From assembly GCA_025997755.1 (NCBI GenBank), contig BNVA01000072.1, positions 1-9,759 of the forward strand: DNA of 9,759 nt, in the 5' to 3' direction. The position numbers and the translations under genes are program-made. Below the pieces are notes generated by a model. The model made no database searches. It saw nothing but the letters and a program-made list of their open reading frames with translations, and was not told the DNA's origin. The stretch is from Spirochaetia bacterium (lineage in GTDB: Bacteria > Spirochaetota > Spirochaetia > Treponematales > Breznakiellaceae). Positions 1 to 9,242 of the stretch are shown here, piece by piece. The stretch's first letter is position 1. Each line of letters begins with the position of its first letter.

Positions 1-2942
1 ACAGGACTGTTGATCGTCAAAGAAGACCATGTTCCTGCGTCAAGTTTTGTTATTTCTATGTCAGGAGTGCCGCTGCCATCTAGAGTAATAAACGGTCCCA
101 CATCTCCCGGCTGATCTTTAACAAAGCCTGCCGCCGGCGCTACCAATATCGTTCTTGCTCCCAAATAATCTCTACCTTTAATTGTGGCGTCACCAACTAT
201 TTTAATAGTGGATGCTGTTCCCAGCCAGTCAAATGCCTCCATATCTGGAGATGTTGTTGTAGTAAGACCGTCAAGAATAGCGCCGCCCTTTAGTGTTATT
301 GTGCCGCCGAGCGCCCCGGTACCGGCTCCGGCGAATATAATTTTACCGCCATCAACAGTTGTATTCGCCCCAGTACCTACAAAGGTGCTATTTAGACCGG
401 ATACGGTAAGAACCGCGCCTGATCCAACGATAAGAGCATCTTCACCTTCATTTTCGAGTGTCAAGGTACCGCCTGCAATAGTCAACGCGCCGTTCAGATT
501 AATAGTACCTGCTCCAACGTTAAAGGAAGAACTGCCGGCCAAGGTTAAGTTGCCTCCGCTTGCAATCGTTAAAGTGGTAGACAATGTACCTTCCGCTTCA
601 GGGGTGCTGAAACCGTCGCCAAGAATTACTTTTCCGCCGCTGCTTATCGTAGCGCCGTTTGCTGTCCATGTACCAGCCGGTATCAAAATCTCTTGACTGA
701 CATTATAAACTGCTGAAGGTAACGCTATAACTTTAGCAATACCAACTGTGCCTCCCAATGTGGTCAGCCTAGCAGCGCCGCCGCTATTTCCGGTTAAGTC
801 AAGGGTGCCGTTGCCTGTTGCATTACCGGCTGTAACGCCGCCGAAATCCGCCGCGCCGCTGTACAGATAGCCTCCGTTTACAGCAACTCTTTCAAGATTA
901 CTTAATGTAGCCGTAGTGGATCTGAAAACACCGCCGACAGTAAGATTGCTAACCGTTGCGAAAGCATTCACGTTGTCCAACTGTGCGAAACCATTAATGA
1001 CCACCGTCGCGCCTGAACCTAAACCTGCAAATGTTGCAGAATCTGAAACTATTACGCCAAAGTCTTTTCTCTGCTCAGGATATACATCCTGATCCGCCAA
1101 TCCGGGGGCTGCGGCAAGAGCGATAGTTCCGCCGGTTCCCGGGTACCCAAGCGGGAAGAAAGAACGCTTGGGACCAAAGCCTTTTATGAATGCGGCGGGC
1201 ACCCTGCCATCAATGTTGATAGCGGTAACCTTTCCGAAGTTTGAGTAATTATCGCCGGAGCCATTAGCCGAGCCATTAGCCCAAAGATAGCCGCCGTTTC
1301 CTACTCTAAGGGTAGTAAGCGCTTCATTACCGTTAGTAATATTACCTTCCAGATTTCTCTCTCTAAAGTCTGTTGCGGTACCCGCATTATAATAGCCGTT
1401 TACCTCCAAACTTTTAAGTTGATAGAAGTACGCTGTACCGCCTGTACCGGTATAAAGCGAGTTATTACCGTTTACTACAAGCGAATTAAGTACCGGGAAT
1501 TTTCCTAGAGCGATTTCCGCGTGACCGTCAATTTGCAGTGTGCCTTGCAGCTCTTTGAAATTAACTTTTTCGCCATTAGCGATAAATCTGCCGTAGTTTA
1601 AATTATCCGCCTGCACCCGAAGGCTTCTAAGCTCGTTAAACTGATCTGTTGCATTAATCGCGTCTTTTTCGTCTGTTTCTCTACCTGTTGCATCAAACCA
1701 ACCTTTAGGACCTACATCAATATTGTAGAGACCGGTATTCAAACCTGCTACACCGCTATTCGCACCTGTACCGGCGTACAGCGTGCCATTTACCGTAAGA
1801 TTACCGGTAAGATTTGTAGCTGCATACACTGTGGTACCTTCACGTATCGTTAGATGTTCTATGTTTACAAGGGTGGGGGGTAATACAAGATTGGTCTTGA
1901 ATAAACCGTTGGCGATACTCCTGACATTATCCGAACTGCCTTGAAGCCAAACAAAATTAGTGGTTACCGTTCCGCCTACGTCAAAATAACTGTTTGCCGC
2001 AAACGTAAGCCGTGCATCCGACGGAGCGTACAACACATAGTTATCGGGACCGGAGCTGTCCTTACCTAAACCGGCAATTGTACCATCGCCGAAAGCCGCT
2101 ACAACCATCTGGTTCTGAACGGGCAATCCAAGCGGTTCACTATAAGTCCCGCCTTTAACAAATTTCTCGGTATCGAGATAACCCGGGGTTTCAGGATTTA
2201 ATGTCCAGTCAAAGGTGCCGCCGTTAGTAATGAATGCCAAACCATCAACGAACTCGCTATTATCGTGACCTTGTGTATTATATGCATAGATACTGGCAAA
2301 CCGCAAATCGTTCATGTTTGCCGTACCAGCCTCTATGCCGTTGGTGGTTAAAACACCGTTTTCATAAACGTTCAGCCTGCCGCGGGCGTTGCGCTTAGGA
2401 TATTTAACCTGAACGCCGTTGACCGTAACTGTATCGTCAATATCAACCGTCGGAAGTCCAATTGTGATTGAGCCGGTGCCGCTCCATGTGCCGCCTGTTA
2501 CTGATGCGTAAGTACCGACTACAATTTGGGCGCCTTTCCAAACATTGACCTCGCCGCCTATGGCAAGCACACCTTCATCAGTCTCAGCGCCAACTCTAAA
2601 CGCGCCAGACAGGTTAAGAACAACGCCATCGGGTACTATCGTGAGTCCGCCATTTCCTGCAACGGTAACACCGGGAGCCGTAATAGTCGGGCTGTATTTA
2701 GTTGTACCGAAATAGTCAATCAAATCGGAATTACTGTAGACCGCGTAGGTCTCAGGAATTGCCGCCGTCCAATCGGGTTTAAGCGCAAGTGCCGCGTTAA
2801 GACCCTCTTTTGTGGTTATCGGGATGCCGGGTACAAGGTTCTCACCGACATATACGGTGTCCGTCGTACCATTTTCGCATCCTGTAAATACAAATGACAG
2901 CACCACAAGCGCTATCAAGCCATAGACCAATTTCTTTTTCAT
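1..2942 (-). CDS. Giant secreted lipoprotein with beta-solenoid-like repeats, partial (C-terminus beyond window)
   Basis: The frame is open from the ATG at 2942 to base 1 (980 codons, no stop), so the C-terminus is missing. The first 22 residues form a lipoprotein signal: KKK, a hydrophobic core, then FTGC with the lipidated Cys at residue 22; I found no other Cys. A GGAGG lies 4 nt before the ATG. The rest is rich in Gly, Asn, Thr, Val and Ala, with few charges and short beta-strand-like phrases. One recurs loosely as L-x-V-N-G-x-L-Y-x-G, near residues 381, 486, 509, 541, 647, 663 and 682. The last 250 residues are especially Gly/Thr rich. This resembles parallel beta-helix passengers and adhesins, so I infer a surface-exposed or periplasmic lipoprotein, perhaps for adhesion or polysaccharide contact. 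I recognise no named family and no catalytic motif. It is divergent from gyrB, across a 434-bp region with unusual control elements. Confidence 0.85.
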   Translation of the reverse strand, partial: MKKKLVYGLIALVVLSFVFTGCENGTTDTVYVGENLVPGIPITTKEGLNAALALKPDWTAAIPETYAVYSNSDLIDYFGTTKYSPTITAPGVTVAGNGGLTIVPDGVVLNLSGAFRVGAETDEGVLAIGGEVNVWKGAQIVVGTYASVTGGTWSGTGSITIGLPTVDIDDTVTVNGVQVKYPKRNARGRLNVYENGVLTTNGIEAGTANMNDLRFASIYAYNTQGHDNSEFVDGLAFITNGGTFDWTLNPETPGYLDTEKFVKGGTYSEPLGLPVQNQMVVAAFGDGTIAGLGKDSSGPDNYVLYAPSDARLTFAANSYFDVGGTVTTNFVWLQGSSDNVRSIANGLFKTNLVLPPTLVNIEHLTIREGTTVYAATNLTGNLTVNGTLYAGTGANSGVAGLNTGLYNIDVGPKGWFDATGRETDEKDAINATDQFNELRSLRVQADNLNYGRFIANGEKVNFKELQGTLQIDGHAEIALGKFPVLNSLVVNGNNSLYTGTGGTAYFYQLKSLEVNGYYNAGTATDFRERNLEGNITNGNEALTTLRVGNGGYLWANGSANGSGDNYSNFGKVTAINIDGRVPAAFIKGFGPKRSFFPLGYPGTGGTIALAAAPGLADQDVYPEQRKDFGVIVSDSATFAGLGSGATVVINGFAQLDNVNAFATVSNLTVGGVFRSTTATLSNLERVAVNGGYLYSGAADFGGVTAGNATGNGTLDLTGNSGGAARLTTLGGTVGIAKVIALPSAVYNVSQEILIPAGTWTANGATISSGGKVILGDGFSTPEAEGTLSTTLTIASGGNLTLAGSSSFNVGAGTINLNGALTIAGGTLTLENEGEDALIVGSGAVLTVSGLNSTFVGTGANTTVDGGKIIFAGAGTGALGGTITLKGGAILDGLTTTTSPDMEAFDWLGTASTIKIVGDATIKGRDYLGARTILVAPAAGFVKDQPGDVGPFITLDGSGTPDIEITKLDAGTWSSLTINSP

Positions 2943-2959
2943 AAGTCCTCCATAAATAT
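2941..2959 (-). repeat. 19-bp leader element, copy 1 (contains the lipoprotein ribosome binding site)
   Basis: Read on the minus strand, this is ATATTTATGGAGGACTTAT, ending inside the lipoprotein start codon. It includes the GGAGG ribosome binding site (2947-2951). The same 19 bases occur on the plus strand at 6801-6819, where no gene starts. An 8-base block TTATGTGT precedes both copies: directly at 6793-6800, and 9 nt further upstream here. This is seen directly; whether it is a dispersed leader or promoter cassette is inference. Confidence 0.8.
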
Positions 2960-2969
2960 TTTTTAAAAA

Positions 2970-2982
2970 CACATAAAATGTG
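2970..2982 (-). other. Small hairpin just upstream of the lipoprotein ribosome binding site
   Basis: CACAT and ATGTG form a 5-bp stem around a 3-nt loop, and a palindromic CTTATAAG (2983-2990) abuts it. It lies about 20 nt before the GGAGG. It could be an operator for a dimeric regulator or an mRNA structure affecting initiation. With so short a stem in AT-rich DNA, chance is also possible. Confidence 0.3.
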
Positions 2983-2989
2983 CTTATAA

Positions 2990-3060
2990 GGCACGACACA
3001 ACCGTTAAATCTTCGATCTTCGAGAAAAGAAAATTATTTTTCATGGAGGTGTGCCGTGCC
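2990..3060 (-). repeat. Inverted repeat, 11-bp arms, in the lipoprotein leader
   Basis: Arms 2990-3000 (GGCACGACACA) and 3050-3060 (TGTGCCGTGCC) are inverted with one mismatch. In RNA copied toward the lipoprotein that mismatch becomes a G-U wobble, so all 11 pairs can form; in RNA toward gyrB it is an A-C clash. The loop is 49 nt and holds a tandem TCGAAGA duplication (minus strand). The strand bias fits a structure in the lipoprotein 5' leader, 48 nt from its start codon. A protein operator with two distant half-sites is the alternative. Confidence 0.5.
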
Positions 3061-3139
3061 ATATAAACACACTTCTTATGCGGGAGAATTGATTGAATAA
3101 TTGATTTACAGAAAAAAAGTAACGGGAAAAAATTGATGA

Positions 3140-5311
<2,172 letters not shown>

Positions 5312-5315
5312 ATGA

Positions 5316-5354
5316 AGGGGGAAGTCTCCCCCTCGGGCGCACACGGTTGCGCCC
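5316..5354. terminator. Two tandem GC-rich stem-loops between convergent gyrB and radA
   Basis: The first stem-loop pairs 5316-5322 with 5327-5333 (AGGGGGA/TCCCCCT, 7 bp, 4-nt loop). The second pairs 5335-5341 with 5348-5354 (GGGCGCA/TGCGCCC, 7 bp, 6-nt loop). Neither has a proper U tract on either strand, so they are not canonical intrinsic terminators, though the place suits bidirectional termination or mRNA end protection. AGGGGG at 5316-5321 can also pair with CCCCCT at 5357-5362, which would enclose the second hairpin. It could instead be a dispersed palindromic intergenic repeat. Confidence 0.5.
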
Positions 5355-5379
5355 TACCCCCTCTAAATCCGCCAAGGGT

Positions 5380-6753
5380 CTAACTCTTAAACAGGGCTTC
5401 GATGGCTTTTTTCAGGTTCTTTACCGTGATAACCTCCGCGTCTGCAGGATTAGCTGTTTTATCTGTTGAGCCTTTATCTTCCGTGGGGGCTATAAATCTA
5501 TTAAAGCCCAGGCTGCAGGCTGTTTTTATCCTGCCGGAAAGACGGCGTACCGGCATTACCTCTGCGGCAAGGGTTAATTCTCCCGCTGCCGCCGTCCGTT
5601 GAGGCAGCGCAAGCCCTGTTCTAGCCGAATATATGCTTGCCGCAAGTGCAAGCTCAACACCCACTTCGTTTATCCTTATCCCGCCCGCTATGTTTACGTA
5701 TATATCCTGATCGGAAAGACGCAGCCCTAAACTTTTTTCCAATGTCGCGGCAACTCTTGAAACCCGTCCATGATCTACACGGTCGGAAAAAATCCTGCTT
5801 ATAGAGCCTTTTGCGGGCACCGTCAAAGCCTGTATTTCAACAAGTAGTGTTCTGCTGCCTTCGAGTACCGCCGCCGTCGCTATGCCCGCCGGTAACGCGC
5901 CCTCACGGCGTACCAAAAAAAGAAGTGAGGGGTCTTCCACCGCAGCAAGCCCCTTTTCGCCCATTGTCCATATACCAATCTCATCAACCGAACCGAAACG
6001 GTTTTTTACAGAACGGAGGAAACGCTGCTCCCCGTCGCTTTGCTCAAAGTAGAGTACGGTATCCACCATGTGTTCCAAGGTTTTAGGTCCGGCTATCACT
6101 CCGTCTTTGGTAACATGTGCAACCAAAAAAAGCGCCGCATCGTGTTCCTTTACCCAAGTGATAAGCTCATACGAGCAGTACTTCATCTGGTTTACGGTAC
6201 CCGGGACAAGACCTACATCAGCCATAAACAGGGTTTGAATGCTGTCAATAATGATTATAACAGGCTTTACAGCTTCAAGGATTGTTTGAATATCCTCCAA
6301 GCGCCCTCCGCAAAAAATCTCGATGTTTTCGCAGTCAAGACCAAGCCGCAGCGCCCGCATTTTTACCTGCCCCGCGGATTCTTCACCGGATATGTAGAGA
6401 ACACGCCCGCGGGTTTCAACTTTTGCCGCCGTCTGTAAAAGCAGGGTTGATTTTCCTATACCCGGCTCACCGCCCACCAGCACACAGGAGCGTTTCATTA
6501 TGCCGCCGCCTAAAACACGGTCTAATTCGCTAAGGCCGCTGCTTATACGCGATCCGTCCTCGCAATCAACGGCGGATAGCGGGAGAGACTGCGGTACACT
6601 GGTTTTGCCGGAAACTTTTGTAAAAGACGGGGAAGTTGATACGCTTTCCACAAGGGTGTTCCATTCACCACATTCAGGGCAGCGTCCAAGCCATTTAGGT
6701 TCCTCATGTCCGCAGGCGGAACAACGAAAAACAGATATTTTTTGTTTTTTCAC
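5380..6753 (-). CDS. radA: DNA repair protein RadA (Sms), branch-migration ATPase
   Basis: RadA is a RecA-related hexameric motor that drives branch migration of recombination intermediates. The 457 residues match the usual length. An N-terminal C4 zinc finger (C11-x2-C14, C25-x2-C28) is followed by Walker A GEPGIGKS (95-102), Walker B VIIIID (165-170) and the RadA signature KNRFG (250-254). The C-terminal part (about 280-457) is the Lon protease-like domain, with GELTLAAEVMPV near 391-402. It starts with GTG at 6753: MKKQKISVFRCSACG matches the family's N-terminus and there is no better start. Only a weak AGGT precedes it. It converges on gyrB and diverges from the toxin-antitoxin operon. 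Its codon use and G+C look like those of gyrB, so it appears to be resident chromosome. Confidence 0.96.
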   Translation of the reverse strand: MKKQKISVFRCSACGHEEPKWLGRCPECGEWNTLVESVSTSPSFTKVSGKTSVPQSLPLSAVDCEDGSRISSGLSELDRVLGGGIMKRSCVLVGGEPGIGKSTLLLQTAAKVETRGRVLYISGEESAGQVKMRALRLGLDCENIEIFCGGRLEDIQTILEAVKPVIIIIDSIQTLFMADVGLVPGTVNQMKYCSYELITWVKEHDAALFLVAHVTKDGVIAGPKTLEHMVDTVLYFEQSDGEQRFLRSVKNRFGSVDEIGIWTMGEKGLAAVEDPSLLFLVRREGALPAGIATAAVLEGSRTLLVEIQALTVPAKGSISRIFSDRVDHGRVSRVAATLEKSLGLRLSDQDIYVNIAGGIRINEVGVELALAASIYSARTGLALPQRTAAAGELTLAAEVMPVRRLSGRIKTACSLGFNRFIAPTEDKGSTDKTANPADAEVITVKNLKKAIEALFKS

Positions 6754-6761
6754 TACCTATT

Positions 6762-6789
6762 TGTATACCAAGTTATGTGCTAAAATCAA
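6762..6789 (-). promoter_or_regulatory. radA promoter, very close to the start codon
   Basis: On the minus strand TTGATT (6789-6784) and TATACA (6767-6762) are separated by 16 bp. Initiation 6-7 nt after the -10 would fall at 6756-6755, leaving only 2-3 nt before the GTG at 6753. Each hexamer matches consensus at four of six positions, so the call is moderate. Confidence 0.4.
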
Positions 6790-6800
6790 CCGTTATGTGT

Positions 6801-6819
6801 ATATTTATGGAGGACTTAT
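6801..6819 (+). repeat. 19-bp leader element, copy 2 (orphan)
   Basis: This is identical over 19 bases to the sequence carrying the lipoprotein ribosome binding site at 2959-2941, including GGAGG. It is followed by ATAACTT, where the lipoprotein has its ATG, so it starts no gene. It lies 65 bp before the antitoxin start, upstream of the likely antitoxin promoter (TATATT, 6850-6855). It may be the remains of a gene start displaced by the toxin-antitoxin insertion, or a dispersed leader element. Confidence 0.7.
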
Positions 6820-6884
6820 AACTTACTTTTTGTTTTAATTGATTTGTGGTATATTTTAGTTAAATGAATTTTCAGGAGAATAAT

Positions 6885-7094
6885 ATGCTTAATGCCGTTG
6901 AAGCTGCCGAAGTTGAAATTGCAGATGTAAACCAAGAAGAAGGAACTATTGAGGAACAAAAAAAAGCGTATCGAGAATATGTAAATAAATTGTTGGATGA
7001 ATCTCTTGAATATTCCAAGCGGCCGGATGCCTTATGGTACTCCAGTGAAGAATTTTGGGCTATGATGGACAATAAATTTCCAAATGCCTTATAA
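6885..7094 (+). CDS. Putative antitoxin of a type II toxin-antitoxin pair
   Basis: This is a small acidic protein of 69 residues directly upstream of, and overlapping by 11 nt, a ParE/RelE-type toxin, which is the usual antitoxin position. I start at ATG 6885 because AGGAG (6874-6878) lies 6 nt before it; the in-frame ATG at 6864 has no ribosome binding site and would lie within the start region of the promoter. Residues 1-30 are rich in Glu and Asp (MLNAVEAAEVEIADV). The middle (EEQKKAYREYVNKLLDESLEY) looks helical, and the end (DALWYSSEEFWAMMDNKF) is aromatic and could bind the toxin. I see no clear ribbon-helix-helix, AbrB or HTH DNA-binding domain, so the family is not recognised and autoregulation cannot be assumed. 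The gene is distinctly AT-rich compared with radA and gyrB, which suggests transfer. Confidence 0.7.
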   Translation: MLNAVEAAEVEIADVNQEEGTIEEQKKAYREYVNKLLDESLEYSKRPDALWYSSEEFWAMMDNKFPNAL

Positions 7095-7386
7095 AGTAAA
7101 GTTTTTGGATGCCGCAGTTAAAGCCTATGACTCAATAATGACATATTTATCTCAGTTTTATCCTAGTACACCAAAAAGTTTTAGAACTGCTTTGAAAAAA
7201 TGCGAGCAAAATCTTAAAGATAATCCATATATGTATCCTGTCTACGATGACAGACCTATTTTTCGTAAGGCAGTTGTTCAAAAATATATTCTTTTGTATA
7301 CAGTAGATGATGAAAACTATCTTGTTAAAATACATCATATCATTCCGGGTGTTTGGGATATTTCTAAGCATATAGAGGTAAAATAA
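7084..7386 (+). CDS. ParE/RelE superfamily toxin
   Basis: The 100-residue protein has the layout of ParE/RelE toxins. It opens with the strand YKVKFLDAAVKAYDSIMTYL, continues with a helical hairpin (FRTALKKCEQNLKDNP), then PVYDDRPIFRKAVVQKYILLY and a closing strand with VKIHHIIPGVWD. ParE members poison gyrase; RelE members cut mRNA on the ribosome. The sequence does not decide which applies, although it looks closer to ParE. The ATG at 7084 lies inside the antitoxin gene (11-nt overlap), so translation is probably coupled. Its stop overlaps the next gene's ATG (TAATG). No truncation is visible. It is AT-rich like the antitoxin. Confidence 0.85.
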   Translation: MPYKVKFLDAAVKAYDSIMTYLSQFYPSTPKSFRTALKKCEQNLKDNPYMYPVYDDRPIFRKAVVQKYILLYTVDDENYLVKIHHIIPGVWDISKHIEVK

Positions 7387-7880
7387 TGAACGAAAACGAT
7401 GCGCTTACAGCATATCAATTCAAAAGTAAAATCGGTTTTTTGGGGATAACTGCACAGGATCAATATTTACGCTCCGTTTCTTTCGGAAAGCTCCCCGATT
7501 CTGTTTTACGCTCCGGTGTTTTACAGGGAAAAAATAAAATCATTGAAAAAACCATCGAGGAATTAACCGAGTACCTTGACGGAAAAAGAAAGGTTTTTGA
7601 CATACCTCTAAAGTTGAACGGCACTCCATTTCAAATGAAAGTTTGGGAGAGTTTAAAAAGCATACCCTACGGAGAAACCCGTGCATACAAAGAAATAGCT
7701 CAGGCTATAGGCAATGAAAAAGCGGTGCGCCCGGCGGGAAGCGCGATAGGAAAAAATCCCATAGCAATAATCATACCTTGCCACCGCGTTATAGGCTCTG
7801 ACGGCAGTCTAACAGGTTTTGCAGGCGGTCTTGATATAAAACAAAAACTTCTGGAAATAGAAAACCCTGCAAAACCGTGA
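7386..7880 (+). CDS. ogt: Methylated-DNA--protein-cysteine methyltransferase (Ogt/MGMT)
   Basis: It removes alkyl groups from O6-alkylguanine (and O4-methylthymine) in one suicide transfer to its own cysteine. The 164 residues are a normal single-domain length. The active site PCHRV is at 131-135 with acceptor Cys132. The HTH region shows FQMKVWESLKSIPYGETRAYKEIA (82-105), with the base-flipping Tyr101, and AVRPAGSAIGKNP (113-125) carries the Arg finger (Arg115) and the Asn hinge (Asn124). SLTGFAGG follows the active site. The start ATG overlaps the toxin stop by one base and no separate ribosome binding site of note is seen, so expression probably depends on the toxin-antitoxin transcript. 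Its base composition is nearer to the chromosome than that of the toxin pair, so it may be the older resident. Confidence 0.95.
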   Translation: MNENDALTAYQFKSKIGFLGITAQDQYLRSVSFGKLPDSVLRSGVLQGKNKIIEKTIEELTEYLDGKRKVFDIPLKLNGTPFQMKVWESLKSIPYGETRAYKEIAQAIGNEKAVRPAGSAIGKNPIAIIIPCHRVIGSDGSLTGFAGGLDIKQKLLEIENPAKP

Positions 7881-7948
7881 AGAAGACGCCCTGCTTGCGA
7901 ATAAATTTTTAAAGGCAACTTTCCCGTATTTTTAGTGTCTAACAGACA

Positions 7949-8620
7949 ATGTTAAACAAAAAATATATCAACGCGCCGGTACGTGTGCAGACAATTGGAG
8001 AAGAAACGGCAAACTCGATATTGCATGGTTTTGGCGCCGCTTTATCTATTCTGGGACTTGTCCTTTTAACTATGAGAACACAGGGATTTTTTGGCGGAAC
8101 TACAGCCGGAGCGGTAATTGCGGCGGCTTGTGTTATTTATACTGCGACTCTATTTATAATGTTCATGGCTTCAACGCTATATCACGCAATACGCATAGAT
8201 GCCGGAAAAAAAATTTTACGAATAATAGACCATTCCGCGATTTACCTTTTGATAGCCGGAACTTATACGCCTATTTGCCTTATGGTGCTGCCTAAAAAAA
8301 ACGGACTTCCGATTTTTTTTATTGAATGGGCGTTTGCCGTTGCCGGTGTACTGATGCAGGCTTTTAAATGGCGTTTTTTGAAAAAAGCGGAAGTCATCAT
8401 CTATGTGGTTATGGGATTGGCTGTTGCCGCCGCCGCGCCTTCTCTGTGGCGTACAATGCAGCCTGTTAGTATATTATTTCTTCTAGTGGGCGGCGCTGCC
8501 TATTTGCTCGGCATAATCTGGTACAAACGCCCTCAGCATAAGTTCTGCCATGTGATATGGCATGTATTTGTTCTTGCCGGGGCTTGTTTACAGTGGTTTT
8601 CAATTTATCTTGCAAGTTGA
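7949..8620 (+). CDS. Hemolysin III / PAQR family membrane protein (TrhA/YqfA-like)
   Basis: This 223-residue, seven-helix integral membrane protein is of usual length for the family. The conserved zinc-site motifs are present: EETANSILHGFG (18-29), STLYH (75-79), IDHSAIYLLIAGTYTP (93-108) and HVIWH (201-205), equivalent to the metal-binding Ser/Asp/His set of PAQR receptors. Bacterial members are linked to membrane fluidity and fatty-acid homeostasis. The hemolysin name comes from a Bacillus cereus homologue and should not be taken as proof of toxicity. The start ATG has no clear ribosome binding site, but the N-terminus gives the standard architecture. It is 68 bp downstream of ogt on the same strand with no terminator seen, so it may be partly cotranscribed. 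Its stop is 1 bp from the stop of convergent flbB. Confidence 0.93.
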   Translation: MLNKKYINAPVRVQTIGEETANSILHGFGAALSILGLVLLTMRTQGFFGGTTAGAVIAAACVIYTATLFIMFMASTLYHAIRIDAGKKILRIIDHSAIYLLIAGTYTPICLMVLPKKNGLPIFFIEWAFAVAGVLMQAFKWRFLKKAEVIIYVVMGLAVAAAAPSLWRTMQPVSILFLLVGGAAYLLGIIWYKRPQHKFCHVIWHVFVLAGACLQWFSIYLAS

Positions 8621-8621
8621 T

Positions 8622-9230
8622 TTAAGGGCGGGCGCTCATTTTACGCTGAAGCTCTGCGGCGCGTTCGGGCGGGAGCAGCGAAAACCAGAATGAAACTATA
8701 GACGCCGCACCTTCGGCACGGGCTATTTCCTCGGTTTTGCGCATAACGTCAATCGCCTCCTGATCGTCCATAGCGGCAATTATTGCCACGGCATTTTGCG
8801 GCGGCATACCGCTAAGGTAACGGGAATTCTGCTCGACATTACGCTCCCGCGCGTTCTGCAATTCCGTTACAGCGTTAATAGTTTTTTCTCTTTCGTCCAG
8901 CGTCTTTTGCCTATCCTCAAGTTCCGCCGCCATTTGCGCTACTTCACCTCGTTTTTGCTCTATATCCGCACCGGTTTTATCCATTTCTTTTTCACGTAAA
9001 TCAAGAGCTTCAAGGCGTACAGCGAGCCGCTCCGCATCAAGATTCAACGGCTCACCGGATTCGCTCCTAGGCTGACTTCGGCCGGAAATTCCGATTTTAT
9101 TATAAATGGGCGCTAAAACGGTTTTTACATCAATAACGTTAAGATAATCAAACCAGACAAGCCCTCCCGCAGCAACAATCAATATCAACAGCAATAATAA
9201 AATTGATCTGCTCAGACTACTTTTAGCCAT
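8622..9230 (-). CDS. flbB: Periplasmic flagellar collar protein FlbB (MotE-like)
   Basis: In spirochaetes FlbB is a base component of the collar around the periplasmic flagellar motor, needed for collar assembly and filament orientation. The protein is 202 residues: a short Lys/Ser N-terminus, one membrane anchor (about 9-28), a linker, a long coiled coil (about 62-130, heptad-like LEALDLREKEMDK), and a MgtE-N/MotE-like helical domain (138-198) with YLSGMPPQNAVAII and LLPPERAAELQRKM. I choose ATG 9230, with GGGAGG 4 nt before it, over the in-frame TTG at 9233, which would sit 1 nt from that site. Two small genes precede it in the same direction. fliJ is not immediately upstream, unlike the flbA-flbB order known in Borrelia. 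FliJ- and MotE-type proteins are alternatives, but the MgtE-like end favours FlbB. Confidence 0.82.
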   Translation of the reverse strand: MAKSSLSRSILLLLLILIVAAGGLVWFDYLNVIDVKTVLAPIYNKIGISGRSQPRSESGEPLNLDAERLAVRLEALDLREKEMDKTGADIEQKRGEVAQMAAELEDRQKTLDEREKTINAVTELQNARERNVEQNSRYLSGMPPQNAVAIIAAMDDQEAIDVMRKTEEIARAEGAASIVSFWFSLLPPERAAELQRKMSARP

Positions 9231-9242
9231 CAATCCTCCCCC

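Noticed and set aside
184..696. 170-codon plus-strand ORF rich in Pro, Val and Ser
   Set aside because: It is a shadow of the Gly/Thr-rich lipoprotein on the other strand; it has no ribosome binding site and its low-complexity composition mirrors the repeats.
2526..2897. 123-codon plus-strand ORF
   Set aside because: It is antisense to the first part of the lipoprotein, without initiation signals or a recognisable domain.
3056..3100. 14-codon plus-strand ORF with GTG start and GGAGG 6 nt before it (MPYKHTSYAGELIE)
   Set aside because: It is too short to support, no promoter is seen, and its ribosome-binding-like site coincides with the inverted-repeat arm. The MPYK match to the toxin start looks like coincidence.
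9231..9233. TTG as flbB start
   Set aside because: It lies only 1 nt from GGGAGG; the next codon, ATG at 9230, has workable spacing.
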